Counted from the stretch's first letter, positions 42,478-52,841 are shown. The stretch: 64,000 nucleotides of DNA from Pseudomonas sp. LP_7_YM (GCF_004364435.1 NZ_SOCT01000003.1:62001-126000), one strand, 5' to 3'. Translations and numbers: made by a program. Notes: a model not told the origin generated them from the sequence alone.

Positions 42478-44124
42478 TTACTTCGGTGAAATGGCGCTGT
42501 CTACCAATACCTGCGCCTCAGCGACCAGACGCTTGAGGTGATCCTCGCCTTTGAAACTCTCGGCGTAGATCTTGTAGATATCTTCCGTGCCCGACGGACG
42601 CGCAGCGAACCAGCCGTTTTCAGTGATGACTTTCAAGCCGCCGATCGCCTGATCGTTTCCGGGTGCTTTGCTGAGGATGCTTTGGATCTTCTCACCTGCA
42701 AGTTCGGTCGACGTGACCTGCTCCGGCGACAGCTTGCTGAGCAATGCCTTCTGCTCGAAATTGGCTTTGGCCTCGACCCGTGTCGACACCGGCTCACCCA
42801 GTTCATCGGTCAGCGCCTTGTACATCTCGTTCGGGTCGCGATCTTTACGCGCGCGGATTTCGGCCGCCAGCAACGCGGGGATCAGACCATCCTTGTCGGT
42901 GGTCCAGACCGTGCCGTCGCGACGCAAGAATGACGCCCCCGCGCTCTCCTCGCCACCAAAGCCCAACGTGCCTTCGTACAAGCCTTCAGCGAAAAACTTG
43001 AAGCCCACTGGCACTTCATACAGGCGACGGCCCAAGCGCTGCGCTACCCGGTCGATCATGCCGCTGCTGACCACAGTCTTGCCGACGGCTGCCTCGGCGC
43101 GCCATTCAGGTCGGTTCTGGAACAGATAATCGATGGACACCGCCAGGTAATTGTTCGGCGCCAGCAGGCCGCCGGTTGGTGTCACGATGCCGTGGCGGTC
43201 GTGATCCGGGTCGCAGGCGAACGCCACCTGAAAGCGATCCTTAAGACCGATCAGGCTCTGCATCGCGAAGTTCGACGAAGGGTCCATGCGAATCTTGCCA
43301 TCCCAGTCGACGCTCATGAAGCGGAAGGTCGGGTCGACGAATGTGTTCACCACTTCCAGGTTCAGGCCGTAGTGCTCGCCGATGGCCGACCAGTAACGCA
43401 CGCCAGCGCCGCCCAGCGGATCGACGCCCAGACGCAGATTGGCGCCCTTGATGGCGTCCATGTCGATGACGTTCTTCAGGTCGGCGACGTAGGTGTTGAG
43501 GTAGTCATGACGGTGCGTGGTGTCGGCACGCAAGGCTTTTTCAAGGGTTACGCGGGTCACGCCGATAACTTTCTCGGCAAGCAACTCGTTGGCCTTGGTC
43601 TCGATCCACTTGGTGATGTGCGAGTCGGCCGGGCCACCGTTGGTAGGGTTGTATTTAAAGCCACCGCTTTCCGGCGGATTGTGCGACGGGGTGATGACGA
43701 TACCGTCAGCCAGACCCGATGTACGGCCACGGTTGTAGCAAATGATGGCGTGAGACACGGCCGGCGTCGGGGTGTACTCGTCGCCTTCGGAAATCATCAC
43801 GTTGACGCCATTGGCAGCCAGCACCTCAAGCGCCGAAGCGGCAGCGGGTGTGGACAGCGCGTGGGTATCGGCGCCGAGAAACAGCGGGCCGTCGATGCCA
43901 TTGGCCTGACGATACAGGCAGATGGCCTGACTGATCGCCAGCACGTGCCACTCGTTGAAGCTCAGGTCGAAGGAGCTACCACGGTGACCGGAAGTGCCGA
44001 AGGCAACCCGTTGCGTGGCCACCGAGGCGTCTGGCTGACCGGTGTAGTAAGCCGTCACGAGACGAGGAAGATCGACCAGCAATTCTGCAGGCGCCTGTTT
44101 GCCCGCCAATGGACTGATGCTCAT
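42478..44124 (-). CDS. pgm: Phosphoglucomutase (alpha-D-glucose phosphate-specific)
   Basis: A 548-residue enzyme that interconverts glucose 1-phosphate and glucose 6-phosphate. The phosphoserine loop is [23 protein letters not shown], the metal-binding loop is CDPDHDRHG, the sugar-specificity region is [11 protein letters not shown], and the phosphate-binding end is [15 protein letters not shown]. The ATG at 44124 with GGAGG upstream gives the [16 protein letters not shown] start. The gene is transcribed toward the hrp cluster on the same strand; the hrpA promoter lies 256 bp beyond its stop, so the two are separate units. Confidence 0.95.
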   Translation of the reverse strand: MSISPLAGKQAPAELLVDLPRLVTAYYTGQPDASVATQRVAFGTSGHRGSSFDLSFNEWHVLAISQAICLYRQANGIDGPLFLGADTHALSTPAAASALEVLAANGVNVMISEGDEYTPTPAVSHAIICYNRGRTSGLADGIVITPSHNPPESGGFKYNPTNGGPADSHITKWIETKANELLAEKVIGVTRVTLEKALRADTTHRHDYLNTYVADLKNVIDMDAIKGANLRLGVDPLGGAGVRYWSAIGEHYGLNLEVVNTFVDPTFRFMSVDWDGKIRMDPSSNFAMQSLIGLKDRFQVAFACDPDHDRHGIVTPTGGLLAPNNYLAVSIDYLFQNRPEWRAEAAVGKTVVSSGMIDRVAQRLGRRLYEVPVGFKFFAEGLYEGTLGFGGEESAGASFLRRDGTVWTTDKDGLIPALLAAEIRARKDRDPNEMYKALTDELGEPVSTRVEAKANFEQKALLSKLSPEQVTSTELAGEKIQSILSKAPGNDQAIGGLKVITENGWFAARPSGTEDIYKIYAESFKGEDHLKRLVAEAQVLVDSAISPK

Positions 44125-44269
44125 GGAAAACCTCCGTGGATGGAAACCGTGGAATAGAAAATGGGGCGCAGCAAAAGAAAAAATGCCGATGGCGCGGCAG
44201 TTTACTGGCACTTGGACCACCCTGCTCGGCTATTGATCCGTAACCCTTCAGACAATTGCGCAGTGCGTC

Positions 44270-46669
44270 CTATAACTGCCACCAGGCTGGCAACAACTGC
44301 TGAATCTTGCGCTCGGCGAAGCGATCGTCGATGAGCATTACCACGCCGCAGTCCTCCTGCCCCCGGATCACCCTGCCCGCCGCCTGCACCACTTTCTGCA
44401 TGCCGGGATAGAGGTAGGTGTAGTCGTAACCGGCTCCGAACAGCAGGCTCATGCGCTGCTTGAGCTGCTCGTTGACCGGGTTGATCTGGGCAAGGCCGAG
44501 GGTCGCGATGAAGGCCCCGATCAGTCGAGCACCCGGCAGGTCGATACCCTCCCCGAACGCCCCGCCCAACACGGCGAAACCGATGCCTTGGCTCTGGGGC
44601 GTGAAGCGCTCGAGAAACGCCTGGCGATCCGTCTCGGCCATGCCCCGGGACTGCTGCCACATCGGAATATGCGGGTGAGTCGCGCTCATCAGCCCTGCCA
44701 CCTGTTGCAGGTAATCGAAGCTGCTGAAGAACGCCAGATAGTTACCCGGTCGCGCACGGAATTGCTCGGCCATGAGCTCGACAATGGGCGCAAGCGAGGC
44801 CTGACGATGGGTGTAACGCGTCGAGATACGACTAACGATATGCACATCCAGCTGTTCGCGCACAAACGGCGATTCGACGTCGACCCAGGCGGTGTCGTCG
44901 GGCAACCCCAGCAAATCGCGGTAGAAATGCCTGGGGGTGAGCGTGGCGGAAAACAGGGTGGTGCTGCGCGCCGCCGTCAGCCGTGGGCGGATAAACCCGG
45001 CAGGCACCACATTGCGCAGCGTCAACCTCGACAGCGTTTTGCTGCTCCCTAGCTCACGCTTGCTGATGTCGAACAGGTAATGCTCGTCGAACAATTCAGC
45101 GATGCGCCCGAACTGAATCGCCTCGAAGTAGAAGCTCTGCAACTCACCGTTGGCGGCATGGGAATGATCGTTGAAGTAATCGCCGAACGCAGCGACGCAC
45201 AGATTCAGGCTGGCGAGAAACTTTGCGGGCGTGCCGGGATAAGCCTGATAGGGTGCCACCTGCTCTTTGTGCAGGGCGTTCCACTCCCGGTTCAACCGTT
45301 GCAGAGACCTTTTCAGTTGCTCCGGGGCGTTTTGCCGGACCTGATTCAGCGTGTACTGATCAAGGCTTGCGCTGTACATCTGTCGCGTGCGCTCGACCAT
45401 GTTGTGCGCCTCGTCCACCAGCACCGCAACGCGCCACTGGTTGAGCTGACACAGCCCGAACAGCAAGGCGCTAAGGTCGAAGTAGTAGTTGTAATCGGCG
45501 ATCACCACGTCCGACCAGCGTGCCAGCTCCTGGCTCAGGTAGTACGGGCACACCTGGTGACGCAGCGCCACCTCGCGCAACCCTGCCTGGTCCAGCCAGG
45601 GGTTAGCCACGGCATCGCTGCGTGCGGCAGGCAATCGGTCATAAAAGCCTTTGGCCAAGGGACAGGAATCGCCATTGCAAGCATTGGTCGGGTACTCGCA
45701 GGCCTTGTCGCGAGCGACCATTTCCAGCACCCGCAGCTTCAACTGTGGCGCACTGCGACCGATGACGCTCAGCGCATCCAGCGCCAGCTGTCGCCCCGGG
45801 GTCTTGGCCGTGAGAAAAAAAACCTTGTCCAGTTTCTGGCTCGGCGCGGCCTTGAGCATCGGAAACACGGTGCCGATGGTTTTGCCGATGCCGGTCGGCG
45901 CCTGAGCCATCAAACAGCGCCCGGTACTGACAGCCTTGTATACCGACTCAGCCAATACGCGCTGGCCGCTGCGAAAACCGGCGTGGGGAAACTTGAGTTC
46001 AGCCAGCCCCAGATTGCGCGACTGGACGTGGGCCAGTTCCTGACGTGCCCAGTGCAGGAAAATCCCGCACTGCGCTTCAAAGAATGCCTGCAATTGCGCG
46101 ACCGTAAAACGTTCGCGAATCAGGGTTTCCTGCTCATTGACGATGTTGAAATAGACCAGCGCGATGTGCACGTCCGCCAGCTGCATTTGCTGACAGAGCA
46201 GCCAGCCGTAAACCTTGGCCTGAGCCCAGTGCAACTGTCGGTGGTTGACGGGCATCTTGTCGAGGTCACCACGGTAGGTCTTCACTTCCTCCAGTTGGTT
46301 GAGGGCTGAGTCGTAACCGTCCGCCCTGCCCCGCACCTTCAGCTCGTGATAAGCGCCGGACAGAGACACTTCCGACTGATAGTGCGGACCGCGGCGTGCG
46401 GCCACGGTACGATGCCCGACGATGCCTTCCTGGGCGGTAGGCGACGGTGTGAAACGCAGATCGAGATCGCCGACCTTGGCGGTGAATTCGCACAACGCGC
46501 GCACGGCAATCGAGTAGCCGGCCTGCGGATCGATCGCCGGGGCAGCCGGCGCCGCTGGCAGCTCATCAGATACCGCGTCGGTAACAGGTTCGATCGGGGG
46601 GATGGTGTTGACTGGCAGCAAGGGAAGCGCATTCGTGATACTGGACAGGCATACAGATAACAGCAGCAT
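44270..46669 (-). CDS. PD-(D/E)XK nuclease-Rad3-type helicase (DinG-like)
   Basis: A protein of about 799 residues with an N-terminal nuclease domain (GRADGY near 114-119 and EEVKT near 127-131, the D...ExK catalytic set) fused to an XPD/DinG helicase. The helicase has Walker A QAPTGIGKTIGT (about 256-267), an iron-sulfur cysteine cluster (ACEYPTNACNGDSCPL), the DEAH box VLVDEAHNMVE and a C-terminal QAAGRVIRGQEDCGV motif VI. It probably unwinds and cleaves damaged or branched DNA. The start is uncertain: no ribosome site lies at 46669, and the first 50 residues look non-conserved. It is monocistronic as far as visible. Confidence 0.87.
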   Translation of the reverse strand: MLLLSVCLSSITNALPLLPVNTIPPIEPVTDAVSDELPAAPAAPAIDPQAGYSIAVRALCEFTAKVGDLDLRFTPSPTAQEGIVGHRTVAARRGPHYQSEVSLSGAYHELKVRGRADGYDSALNQLEEVKTYRGDLDKMPVNHRQLHWAQAKVYGWLLCQQMQLADVHIALVYFNIVNEQETLIRERFTVAQLQAFFEAQCGIFLHWARQELAHVQSRNLGLAELKFPHAGFRSGQRVLAESVYKAVSTGRCLMAQAPTGIGKTIGTVFPMLKAAPSQKLDKVFFLTAKTPGRQLALDALSVIGRSAPQLKLRVLEMVARDKACEYPTNACNGDSCPLAKGFYDRLPAARSDAVANPWLDQAGLREVALRHQVCPYYLSQELARWSDVVIADYNYYFDLSALLFGLCQLNQWRVAVLVDEAHNMVERTRQMYSASLDQYTLNQVRQNAPEQLKRSLQRLNREWNALHKEQVAPYQAYPGTPAKFLASLNLCVAAFGDYFNDHSHAANGELQSFYFEAIQFGRIAELFDEHYLFDISKRELGSSKTLSRLTLRNVVPAGFIRPRLTAARSTTLFSATLTPRHFYRDLLGLPDDTAWVDVESPFVREQLDVHIVSRISTRYTHRQASLAPIVELMAEQFRARPGNYLAFFSSFDYLQQVAGLMSATHPHIPMWQQSRGMAETDRQAFLERFTPQSQGIGFAVLGGAFGEGIDLPGARLIGAFIATLGLAQINPVNEQLKQRMSLLFGAGYDYTYLYPGMQKVVQAAGRVIRGQEDCGVVMLIDDRFAERKIQQLLPAWWQL

Positions 46670-46813
46670 TACCGTTCTGGCAATCGGAAAAGGATCGACG
46701 GCTCTGTGCTCGCCAATCCCGCCACCGCGTCCGGGCGGGCAGAACCCGATGCCCAGTGCGCGTTGCGACTTATGGCTTACCCGGGATCGACAGCCGATCA
46801 GAGCTGCTGACCG

Positions 46814-48211
46814 CTACCTCAAACGCTCCTGCACCAGCGCATTCCTGATGCTCACCAGCATCGACTCGATGTTCTGACTCCAGTCCGCCGCACCGCTGAG
46901 GCACAAACTCTGCTGATGCAGGCCACGCACGCTGAACAGCGTTCCCGGGGCGATGACGATACGCTGGTCCAGCAGCCGCTCGAACACACGCTCCATGTCC
47001 ACACAATGTCTGCAGTTCAACCAGATTGTCGCGCCACCCTGGGGAGGCTCGAAGGTCACGTTCTCACCCAGATACTCATCGATCATCAGCGACAGGTGGT
47101 CCATCCGTAGCCGAAGATGGTGCCGCAGTTGGCACAGGTGCCGTTGCAACTGGCCGGAACTGTATAGACGAGCGACGGCTTTCTGCCTGATCGGAGGCAA
47201 GCGAAAAGATCGCAACAATAACTGCCGGTGCCACAAGGCTCGGGAATGCCGGGTCAGCAGATAACCAAAGGGCGCCTCCAGGCCGATGGTCTTGTCGAAC
47301 GCACCGACGATCAGCAAGCGCTGCGGATCGATCAGATCACGCAAGGGGACGCATTGCTGGTCGAAACACAACTCACCCTGACTGTCGTTTTCCAGCACCC
47401 AAAGGCCGTGATGGTTAAGCACCTGCGCCAGACGCACGCGCTGATCACTCGCCATGACCCGGCCACGGATAGTGTTCATCCGCGACGACAGGATCGCCAT
47501 TTTAATGTCGGCATGGCGTAACAGTCCCTCCAGGTCGTCAGGGTCGATCACCCCTTCGACATCCGTGCACAGCTCGATCACACGAATGCCGAAGGACTGC
47601 AGGGTGCGCAGGATACTCCAGCCGCAGGGCGACTCGACCAGCACCGCACAATCGCGCAATTGCAGCGCCTTGAGCACGGTTTTCAATACCCCGGTCTTGT
47701 CAGGAGCGATAAAGACGTTGTCCGGGTGCCAGCAATGTTGGGCGCAAGAGGTGTAATGCGCAGCCAGTGCCGCGCGCAACTCGATGTCACCGAAGGGCTG
47801 AAAGCGTGGATCCGACTGACTGGGGTAATGCCGCATGAGGTCGCGCTCCAGGCTCAGCAGCGCCGTGTCCATCGATTGCACAAGCGTCGGCTCATCGGCA
47901 CCGAACACGAACATGTCGGCTCGTCGCGTACTGGCCTGATAACGCTCCAGCAGGTCTTCGCCCTCGCAATGGATATCGTTGCAAGGCTGTGGCAGCGCGT
48001 AATAACCGGATTTGGGCACGGAACAGATGCGCCCCTCTTTTTCCAGCAAGGAATAGGCGTTCTGCACCGTTGAAATGGACACGCGCAGGCGCCGGGCGAG
48101 CAAACGCAGCGAGGGCAGCTTGACGGCCGGGCCGGCCGGCAGCTCGTGGGTCAGCCTCGACAGGTAGCGGTACACCATCTGGTAGGCGAAATCGGTCTTG
48201 TCTTTATTCAT
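46814..48211 (-). CDS. MocR-type PLP-dependent transcriptional regulator
   Basis: A 465-residue fusion of a GntR winged helix (residues 1-75: MNKDKTDFAYQMVYRYLSRL, LPSLRLLARRLRVSISTVQNAYSLLEKEG) with a fold-type I aminotransferase domain. The predicted PLP lysine is Lys307 in IVGAFDKTIGLEA, and the aspartate-containing ENDSQGEL region precedes it. MocR proteins sense PLP or an amino compound and usually control a neighbouring metabolic gene. It follows the PP-loop ATPase gene by 100 bp on the same strand and probably regulates that unit, or itself. Confidence 0.88.
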   Translation of the reverse strand: MNKDKTDFAYQMVYRYLSRLTHELPAGPAVKLPSLRLLARRLRVSISTVQNAYSLLEKEGRICSVPKSGYYALPQPCNDIHCEGEDLLERYQASTRRADMFVFGADEPTLVQSMDTALLSLERDLMRHYPSQSDPRFQPFGDIELRAALAAHYTSCAQHCWHPDNVFIAPDKTGVLKTVLKALQLRDCAVLVESPCGWSILRTLQSFGIRVIELCTDVEGVIDPDDLEGLLRHADIKMAILSSRMNTIRGRVMASDQRVRLAQVLNHHGLWVLENDSQGELCFDQQCVPLRDLIDPQRLLIVGAFDKTIGLEAPFGYLLTRHSRALWHRQLLLRSFRLPPIRQKAVARLYSSGQLQRHLCQLRHHLRLRMDHLSLMIDEYLGENVTFEPPQGGATIWLNCRHCVDMERVFERLLDQRIVIAPGTLFSVRGLHQQSLCLSGAADWSQNIESMLVSIRNALVQERLR

Positions 48212-48311
48212 CGGACGAACCCCATCCATGCGCAAAACGCAGGGTCAATGAAAATAAATACGCAGCAATATCAGGTCGCAATGCTCCCGTATCAGCTACG
48301 CAATGAAACAT

Positions 48312-49817
48312 TCAGCAGCCTGTGACCCACTCCGCCACGGCCTCTTCAGCAGGTTGATCGAAGGTGATCACGCGGCCCTTGTCCGGGTCACTGGCGCGTA
48401 CACGGGCGATGATCGAACTGTCGTCGCTGAAATCCACACGTGATCGGGTGTACAGATTTTGCAGCCCCGCAAGGCTCAGGCCACTGACATCCAAAAGCCA
48501 CTGGACCACCTGATCAGGCGCCGACTGGCCCGAGAGCGCTTTATGCAGATCGGCCAATGCCACCAGCATGCCGGGATGACAGCAACGCAGAAACGGCGCC
48601 AGTTGCGCCCCTGCATCGACGAAGGGTGCAAACAGCAGGCAGACCAGTTGCGTTTCGTTAAGCCCAAAAGCTTCCTGCGCATAGTCGGCAGCCCGCTCGC
48701 GACGTTCCTGGACTTTTTCGGCACGATCGTAAGCAGCTATGGCCTGTTCGATCAGGCGCTTGGGCATTTGCTTGCGATGCATCATTGCAACCGCCTGATC
48801 CAGGAACTCGGTAACGCCCTCTGCGTAATCCCTTCCCTGGATGAACTGCGCCCTGAGTCCGCGCATATGCGCCATCAGCAAAGGATTGGCGCAGTCGGAC
48901 TCACTGAAGCCAAATGCCAGATCGTCGAAGTGAAAGCCCAGAAAACCGGTAAGCAATCCCCAATGCTCTTCGACCCTGAAGGCGGTCAGATCGGCAATGG
49001 GCAGTAATGTTGGCGTTTTGAGTGTGTCCGGATAGCCCAGCGGTCGCAGCACCAGATCGCTTGGCGTGGGTGCTTCTCCGTACAGCTCGCGGTAATACAC
49101 CCGACCGATGCTGTCGATGGTATTAAGCACATGGCCCAGCCCGAGTTTGTGCCAATGCGAGACGCTCTGGCCGTTGCTCCGCGCCAGGCGCATGATCCAG
49201 GTGGCGTACTGTCTGCGCGCCTTGAGCGATTGGCCACAGACCACGGCATTGACGCCCTCGGCCCAACTGGCTGCCCGACCCAGAAACCGCGCCATGCTCA
49301 GGTAGCAGGCGTTGTAGAACGTGGTCCGGGCATCACCCGCAGTCAGATGCCCCCCCAACAGCACGTCGGACCGGTTCTGCTCGCGTGCGGCCCTGGTAAA
49401 CGGCAGATCCGGCTCGAAAGCCTGGACGTACTGATGATCGACCACGAGCAATTGCACCCTGGGGTCATCGTGCAGAAACAAAGCTGAATAACAGCGCTGG
49501 ATATTACCCATTACCGCTGACGTCATTGCGGCGTGACGCATGTTGGCAATCCGTAGCTTGAAAGTGGCTGGAGAGCGACCGGCAATGCTCAACTGAGCCG
49601 CGCGCAACAACGCCACCGTATACGCACTGTCCTTGCCTCCACTGAACGTCACCAATACGCGATAGTTGCCTATCTGCTCGATGCCTCCGGCGGCCACAAT
49701 CAAACGTTGAATTAATAATTGCAGCGCAGTTCGTTCGGCGCGATTGAAATAACTCAACAGGCGTTGCAGCACTTGTTGATAGACATATTTCATGGCCTGC
49801 TCATGGATGGAACTCAT
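48312..49817 (-). CDS. PP-loop ATP pyrophosphatase-like protein, unknown pathway
   Basis: A 501-residue protein with an ATP-pyrophosphatase P-loop (Ser59-Gly-Gly-Lys-Asp-Ser64 in VLVTFSGGKDSAYTVALL), as in asparagine synthetase, QueC, TilS and related enzymes that adenylate a carbonyl or carboxylate. Further pieces, LLVVDHQYVQAFEPDLPFTR and AVVCGQSLKARRQYATWI, fit an alpha-hydrolase-like core. The C-terminal 250 residues are helical with a CC pair (RCCHPGM). I do not recognise the specific family. The gene lies 24 bp after a 75-residue open frame and 100 bp before a MocR regulator, suggesting a small biosynthetic or peptide-modifying unit. Confidence 0.75.
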   Translation of the reverse strand: MSSIHEQAMKYVYQQVLQRLLSYFNRAERTALQLLIQRLIVAAGGIEQIGNYRVLVTFSGGKDSAYTVALLRAAQLSIAGRSPATFKLRIANMRHAAMTSAVMGNIQRCYSALFLHDDPRVQLLVVDHQYVQAFEPDLPFTRAAREQNRSDVLLGGHLTAGDARTTFYNACYLSMARFLGRAASWAEGVNAVVCGQSLKARRQYATWIMRLARSNGQSVSHWHKLGLGHVLNTIDSIGRVYYRELYGEAPTPSDLVLRPLGYPDTLKTPTLLPIADLTAFRVEEHWGLLTGFLGFHFDDLAFGFSESDCANPLLMAHMRGLRAQFIQGRDYAEGVTEFLDQAVAMMHRKQMPKRLIEQAIAAYDRAEKVQERRERAADYAQEAFGLNETQLVCLLFAPFVDAGAQLAPFLRCCHPGMLVALADLHKALSGQSAPDQVVQWLLDVSGLSLAGLQNLYTRSRVDFSDDSSIIARVRASDPDKGRVITFDQPAEEAVAEWVTGC

Positions 49818-49841
49818 AACTTCAATACCTGACTTGCTCGA

Positions 49842-50069
49842 TCAAGCGATAACGTTGATGGCCTTACCACAACGTTGGGAAACGAGTTGGCTGGCCATCG
49901 GTACTGTCGGACGCAGCATTTCGTTCAGGTCGGACTCAACAGCCTTCGGGCTAGAGGCTCTGCACCGCGCATGGGCTGGGGCGGTCTGTCTTGGGGCTAG
50001 CGTTCCGTTGAGAAAAAGCCGGAACCAACGAGCAGAGTGCGTATCCCGGCCATAACGAAAGTGTGACAT
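49842..50069 (-). CDS. Small protein upstream of the PP-loop gene (75 residues)
   Basis: A 75-residue frame with a good ribosome site (GGGAG seven bases before the ATG) that ends 24 bp before the PP-loop gene on the same strand. It begins MSHFRYGRDTHSARWFRLFL, has a basic middle part with Cys36 (AHARCRASSPKAVESDLNEM) and ends LVSQRCGKAINVIA with a second cysteine. There is no signal peptide or membrane segment. It could be a peptide substrate of the PP-loop enzyme, a small partner subunit, or a leader; none is shown. I recognise no family. Confidence 0.5.
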   Translation of the reverse strand: MSHFRYGRDTHSARWFRLFLNGTLAPRQTAPAHARCRASSPKAVESDLNEMLRPTVPMASQLVSQRCGKAINVIA

Positions 50070-50284
50070 GACTCACTCCCTGAGTTGTATGGAGCGAACT
50101 ATTATCGACTTCACGAACACATTTACAAGGTACAGATCCGCGTTGGATTGACTGCCAGTTTTATACAAAACTCGTGCCGTTAAACCTATGCGTTTAGAGG
50201 TTGAACCATTAATATGACGCGACGAGCTTTAGCCTAATGCTTCGCCTGCGAAACAACCCTGTTCAATTACATTGAACGTATAAA
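50070..50284. other. Promoter region of the small-protein/PP-loop unit
   Basis: About 215 bp, AT-richer than its surroundings. It has an inverted repeat AACCT-N10-AGGTT (50183-50202) and, reading on the minus strand, TATAAA at about 50163-50168 as a possible -10. It probably carries the promoter and the regulator site of the minus-strand unit. No gene is seen here. Confidence 0.45.
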
Positions 50285-50318
50285 CAAAAAAGCCCTCCCG
50301 ATTCTTCAGGAAGGCTTT
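50285..50318 (-). terminator. Terminator of the oxidoreductase gene
   Basis: On the minus strand GCCTTCC pairs with GGAGGGC (one G-U pair) around a 10-base loop and is followed by TTTTTTG. It is about 115 bp past the stop of the gene at 50433. Confidence 0.75.
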
Positions 50319-50432
50319 GTCAGATACCACATGGCCAATCAAAAACGGGGCGATCTACGTTGACATTGACCCTGTACCCGTCTCAACGCCTGGCCTTGGC
50401 GTCGATCAATCAATGAGCGCGATGAATTGCGC

Positions 50433-51455
50433 TCACGCAGGATCGACTTCTACCACCACCCGACCACCTACCGGGCAGCTATCCATCAAGCGGTGTGCCT
50501 CGACCAGTTGATCGAACGAAAATACCTTGGTGATCTGCGGCAACAGCACCCGGTCAGCGGTCAGCTGGTTGATATCACGCAGCGCACGCTTCACCGCATC
50601 TTCATCCTGACAGATGCCCAGCTCCGGCTTGCCCGTAAAGTTGCCGACACAGTGAACGAAGAACTGAATGTTTTTCTGAAAGGCTGCGCACGCCGGGAAT
50701 GGCGTGTGGTTACCGCCTTGCAGACCGTAAAGAATCAGGCTGCCACGCGGTGCCAGTACATCCCCCAGCATGGACATCTGCGGACCACCCAGACCGTCCA
50801 GCACAATATCGACGCCGCGGTTATCGGTGTACTTGTTGATCACCATCAACAAATCCTGATCTTCAGTGACAACCACCTTGTCCGCGCCCAGCTTGAGCAG
50901 GTAGTCACGACATGCTTGGGTCTTGGTTGCTGCGATCACCTTGATACCAAGCGCCTTGCCCATTTGCAAAAACGCAGGTCCGGCGCAGTGGCTCGCGTCG
51001 GTGATAAGCGCCGTCTGGCCGGGTTTGGCGCGGGCCAGTTCAACGAACGCGAAATACGCAATCAGCATCGGGGTGTAATGGACCGCTGCCTCGTTAGCGG
51101 TCAGGACGTCCGGATAGCGGGTCACGGAATTGGCCGGCAGCGTAATCATCTCGCCATACACCGGATGTACGTTAGGGTCGGCTGCGGGGAAGCTGGCGAC
51201 CTTGTCGCCCACGTTGAAATCGACCACGCCATCGCCGACAGCGGTAATCACACCGGACATCTCGGAACCCAGGCCGGCAGGCAATCGAGCCCGGGAAGAC
51301 GCCAGGTTTTGCCGCCACAGCACGTCGTACCAGCTAACGCCAATTGCCTGGACGCGCACCTGCACCTCGCCGGGCGCCGGCAACGCGACGGGCAGCTCTT
51401 CAAACTTGAGCACCTCGGCCGGGCCAAACTGATGAAAACGGATCGTGCGGGACAT
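50433..51455 (-). CDS. Zinc-type alcohol dehydrogenase-like / quinone oxidoreductase
   Basis: A 340-residue medium-chain dehydrogenase/reductase. The N-terminal catalytic domain has GPAEVLKFEELPVALPAPGEVQVRVQAIGVSWYDVLWRQN and LPAGLGSEMSGVITAVGDGV. The nucleotide-binding part has ALITDASHCAGPAFLQMGKALGIKVIAATKTQ. Typical catalytic-zinc residues are missing, as in quinone oxidoreductases, which reduce quinones or enals with NADPH. The gene is divergent from a LysR gene, which may control it. The ATG at 51455 is the natural start. Confidence 0.88.
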   Translation of the reverse strand: MSRTIRFHQFGPAEVLKFEELPVALPAPGEVQVRVQAIGVSWYDVLWRQNLASSRARLPAGLGSEMSGVITAVGDGVVDFNVGDKVASFPAADPNVHPVYGEMITLPANSVTRYPDVLTANEAAVHYTPMLIAYFAFVELARAKPGQTALITDASHCAGPAFLQMGKALGIKVIAATKTQACRDYLLKLGADKVVVTEDQDLLMVINKYTDNRGVDIVLDGLGGPQMSMLGDVLAPRGSLILYGLQGGNHTPFPACAAFQKNIQFFVHCVGNFTGKPELGICQDEDAVKRALRDINQLTADRVLLPQITKVFSFDQLVEAHRLMDSCPVGGRVVVEVDPA

Positions 51456-51926
51456 TTCGAACCTCGCCTTATGAACCTTGATGCCATGAACTCTATCCGG
51501 GCGCTGCCGGTAACACTATCAGTGGCTATTAATAGTCGACATGCCTGTCATCGATTGTGTTTGCGGACGTAAAGCGATGAAACCTTCATCGAATGTCCAC
51601 GTCTTCAAGGCGGACATTGTTCTTCGCTCACCCGGACATTGCAACCCGGTCCTTGATTTCCGGTGAAGCGCACGCCGGAGAAGTGAACACTCCGTGCATC
51701 CGGGTGGCCCCGCACCATAGATCAACCCATGTGGATGGATCACGGTCATGAGTCAAGCCGTCGGCCCACGCCCTCAACCGCCGTGACAGCGAGCGCGCCT
51801 GCATGCCGCAGATGAATTTAACCATGCGCAGGGTGCGCATTTGCCCTTAATATCCGTCCCTGAGCTGAACACTGGCATGCTTTTGCGGCCGCCAATGCAT
51901 TGATCAATGTCTCCGAGACCCCTGTC
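51456..51926. other. 470-bp divergent intergenic region
   Basis: The region between the oxidoreductase and the LysR gene. Only short unsupported frames occur. No motif clearer than scattered partial dyads was found; a LysR-type T-N11-A site may lie here, but I could not pick one with confidence. Confidence 0.4.
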
Positions 51927-52841
51927 ATGAATCGCAACGACCTGCGTCGCGTCGACCTCAATCTGCTCATCGTGTTCGAGACACTCATGCACGAACGCAG
52001 CGTCACCCGTGCCGCAGAAAAGCTGTTTCTTGGCCAGCCGGCGATCAGTGCTGCGCTTTCCCGGCTGCGTGGCTTGTTCGACGATCCTCTGTTCGTGCGC
52101 ACGGGTCGCAGCATGGAACCCACCGCGCGGGCGGTGGAAATCTTCGGTCTGCTTTCGCCAGCGCTGGATTCCATCTCCACAGCCGTCAGCCGCGCTGCCG
52201 ATTTCGACCCGGCGACCAGTACCGCGGTGTTTCGCATTGGCCTGTCCGATGACGCCGAGTTCGCTCTGCTGCCATCGCTGCTCAAGCGTCTGCGCTCCGA
52301 AGCGCCCGGCATCGTGCTGGTGGTGCGTCGTACCAATTACATTCTGATGCCCGCACTGCTCTCTTCCGGCGAGATATCCATCGGTGTCAGCTACACCGAC
52401 GACCTGCCCGCCAATGCTAAGCGTAAGCTACTGCGCCGCAGCAAGCCCAAGCTGCTGCGCGCGGACGCGATGCCGGGATCGATCACGCTGGATGACTTCT
52501 GCGCCCGGCCTCACGCACTGGTGTCCATCGCTGGCGACCTGGGTGGTTTCATCGATGAACACCTGGAGAAGATCGGCCGCAAGCGTCATGTGGTACTGGC
52601 GGTGCCGCAGTTCAACGGCCTGGCAACCCTGATCTCCGGCACCGACATCATCGCCACCGTTCCCGATTACGCAGCAGCGGTACTCACCGCAGCGGGCGGC
52701 GTCCGGGCCGACGACCTGCCCATTGAATCGCGCACCTTCGAGCTGCACATGGTCTGGCGCGGCTCCCAGGACAACGACCCGGGCGAGCGCTGGCTGCGCT
52801 CGAGGATTCAGATGTTTTTTGGTGACCCCGATAGCCTTTAA
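51927..52841 (+). CDS. LysR-family transcriptional regulator
   Basis: A 304-residue LysR protein. The winged helix spans residues 8-66 (VDLNLLIVFETLMHERSVTRAAEKLFLGQPAISAALSRLRGLFDDPLFVRTGRSMEPTARA), the NodD/SyrM-like type in which VDLNLL opens the domain. An effector-binding domain follows (VFRIGLSDDAEFALLP, then ALVSIAGDLGGFID). It is divergent from the quinone-oxidoreductase-like gene and probably regulates it. The ATG at 51927 is preferred over the earlier frame start at 51900 because it gives the family N-terminus. Confidence 0.88.
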   Translation: MNRNDLRRVDLNLLIVFETLMHERSVTRAAEKLFLGQPAISAALSRLRGLFDDPLFVRTGRSMEPTARAVEIFGLLSPALDSISTAVSRAADFDPATSTAVFRIGLSDDAEFALLPSLLKRLRSEAPGIVLVVRRTNYILMPALLSSGEISIGVSYTDDLPANAKRKLLRRSKPKLLRADAMPGSITLDDFCARPHALVSIAGDLGGFIDEHLEKIGRKRHVVLAVPQFNGLATLISGTDIIATVPDYAAAVLTAAGGVRADDLPIESRTFELHMVWRGSQDNDPGERWLRSRIQMFFGDPDSL

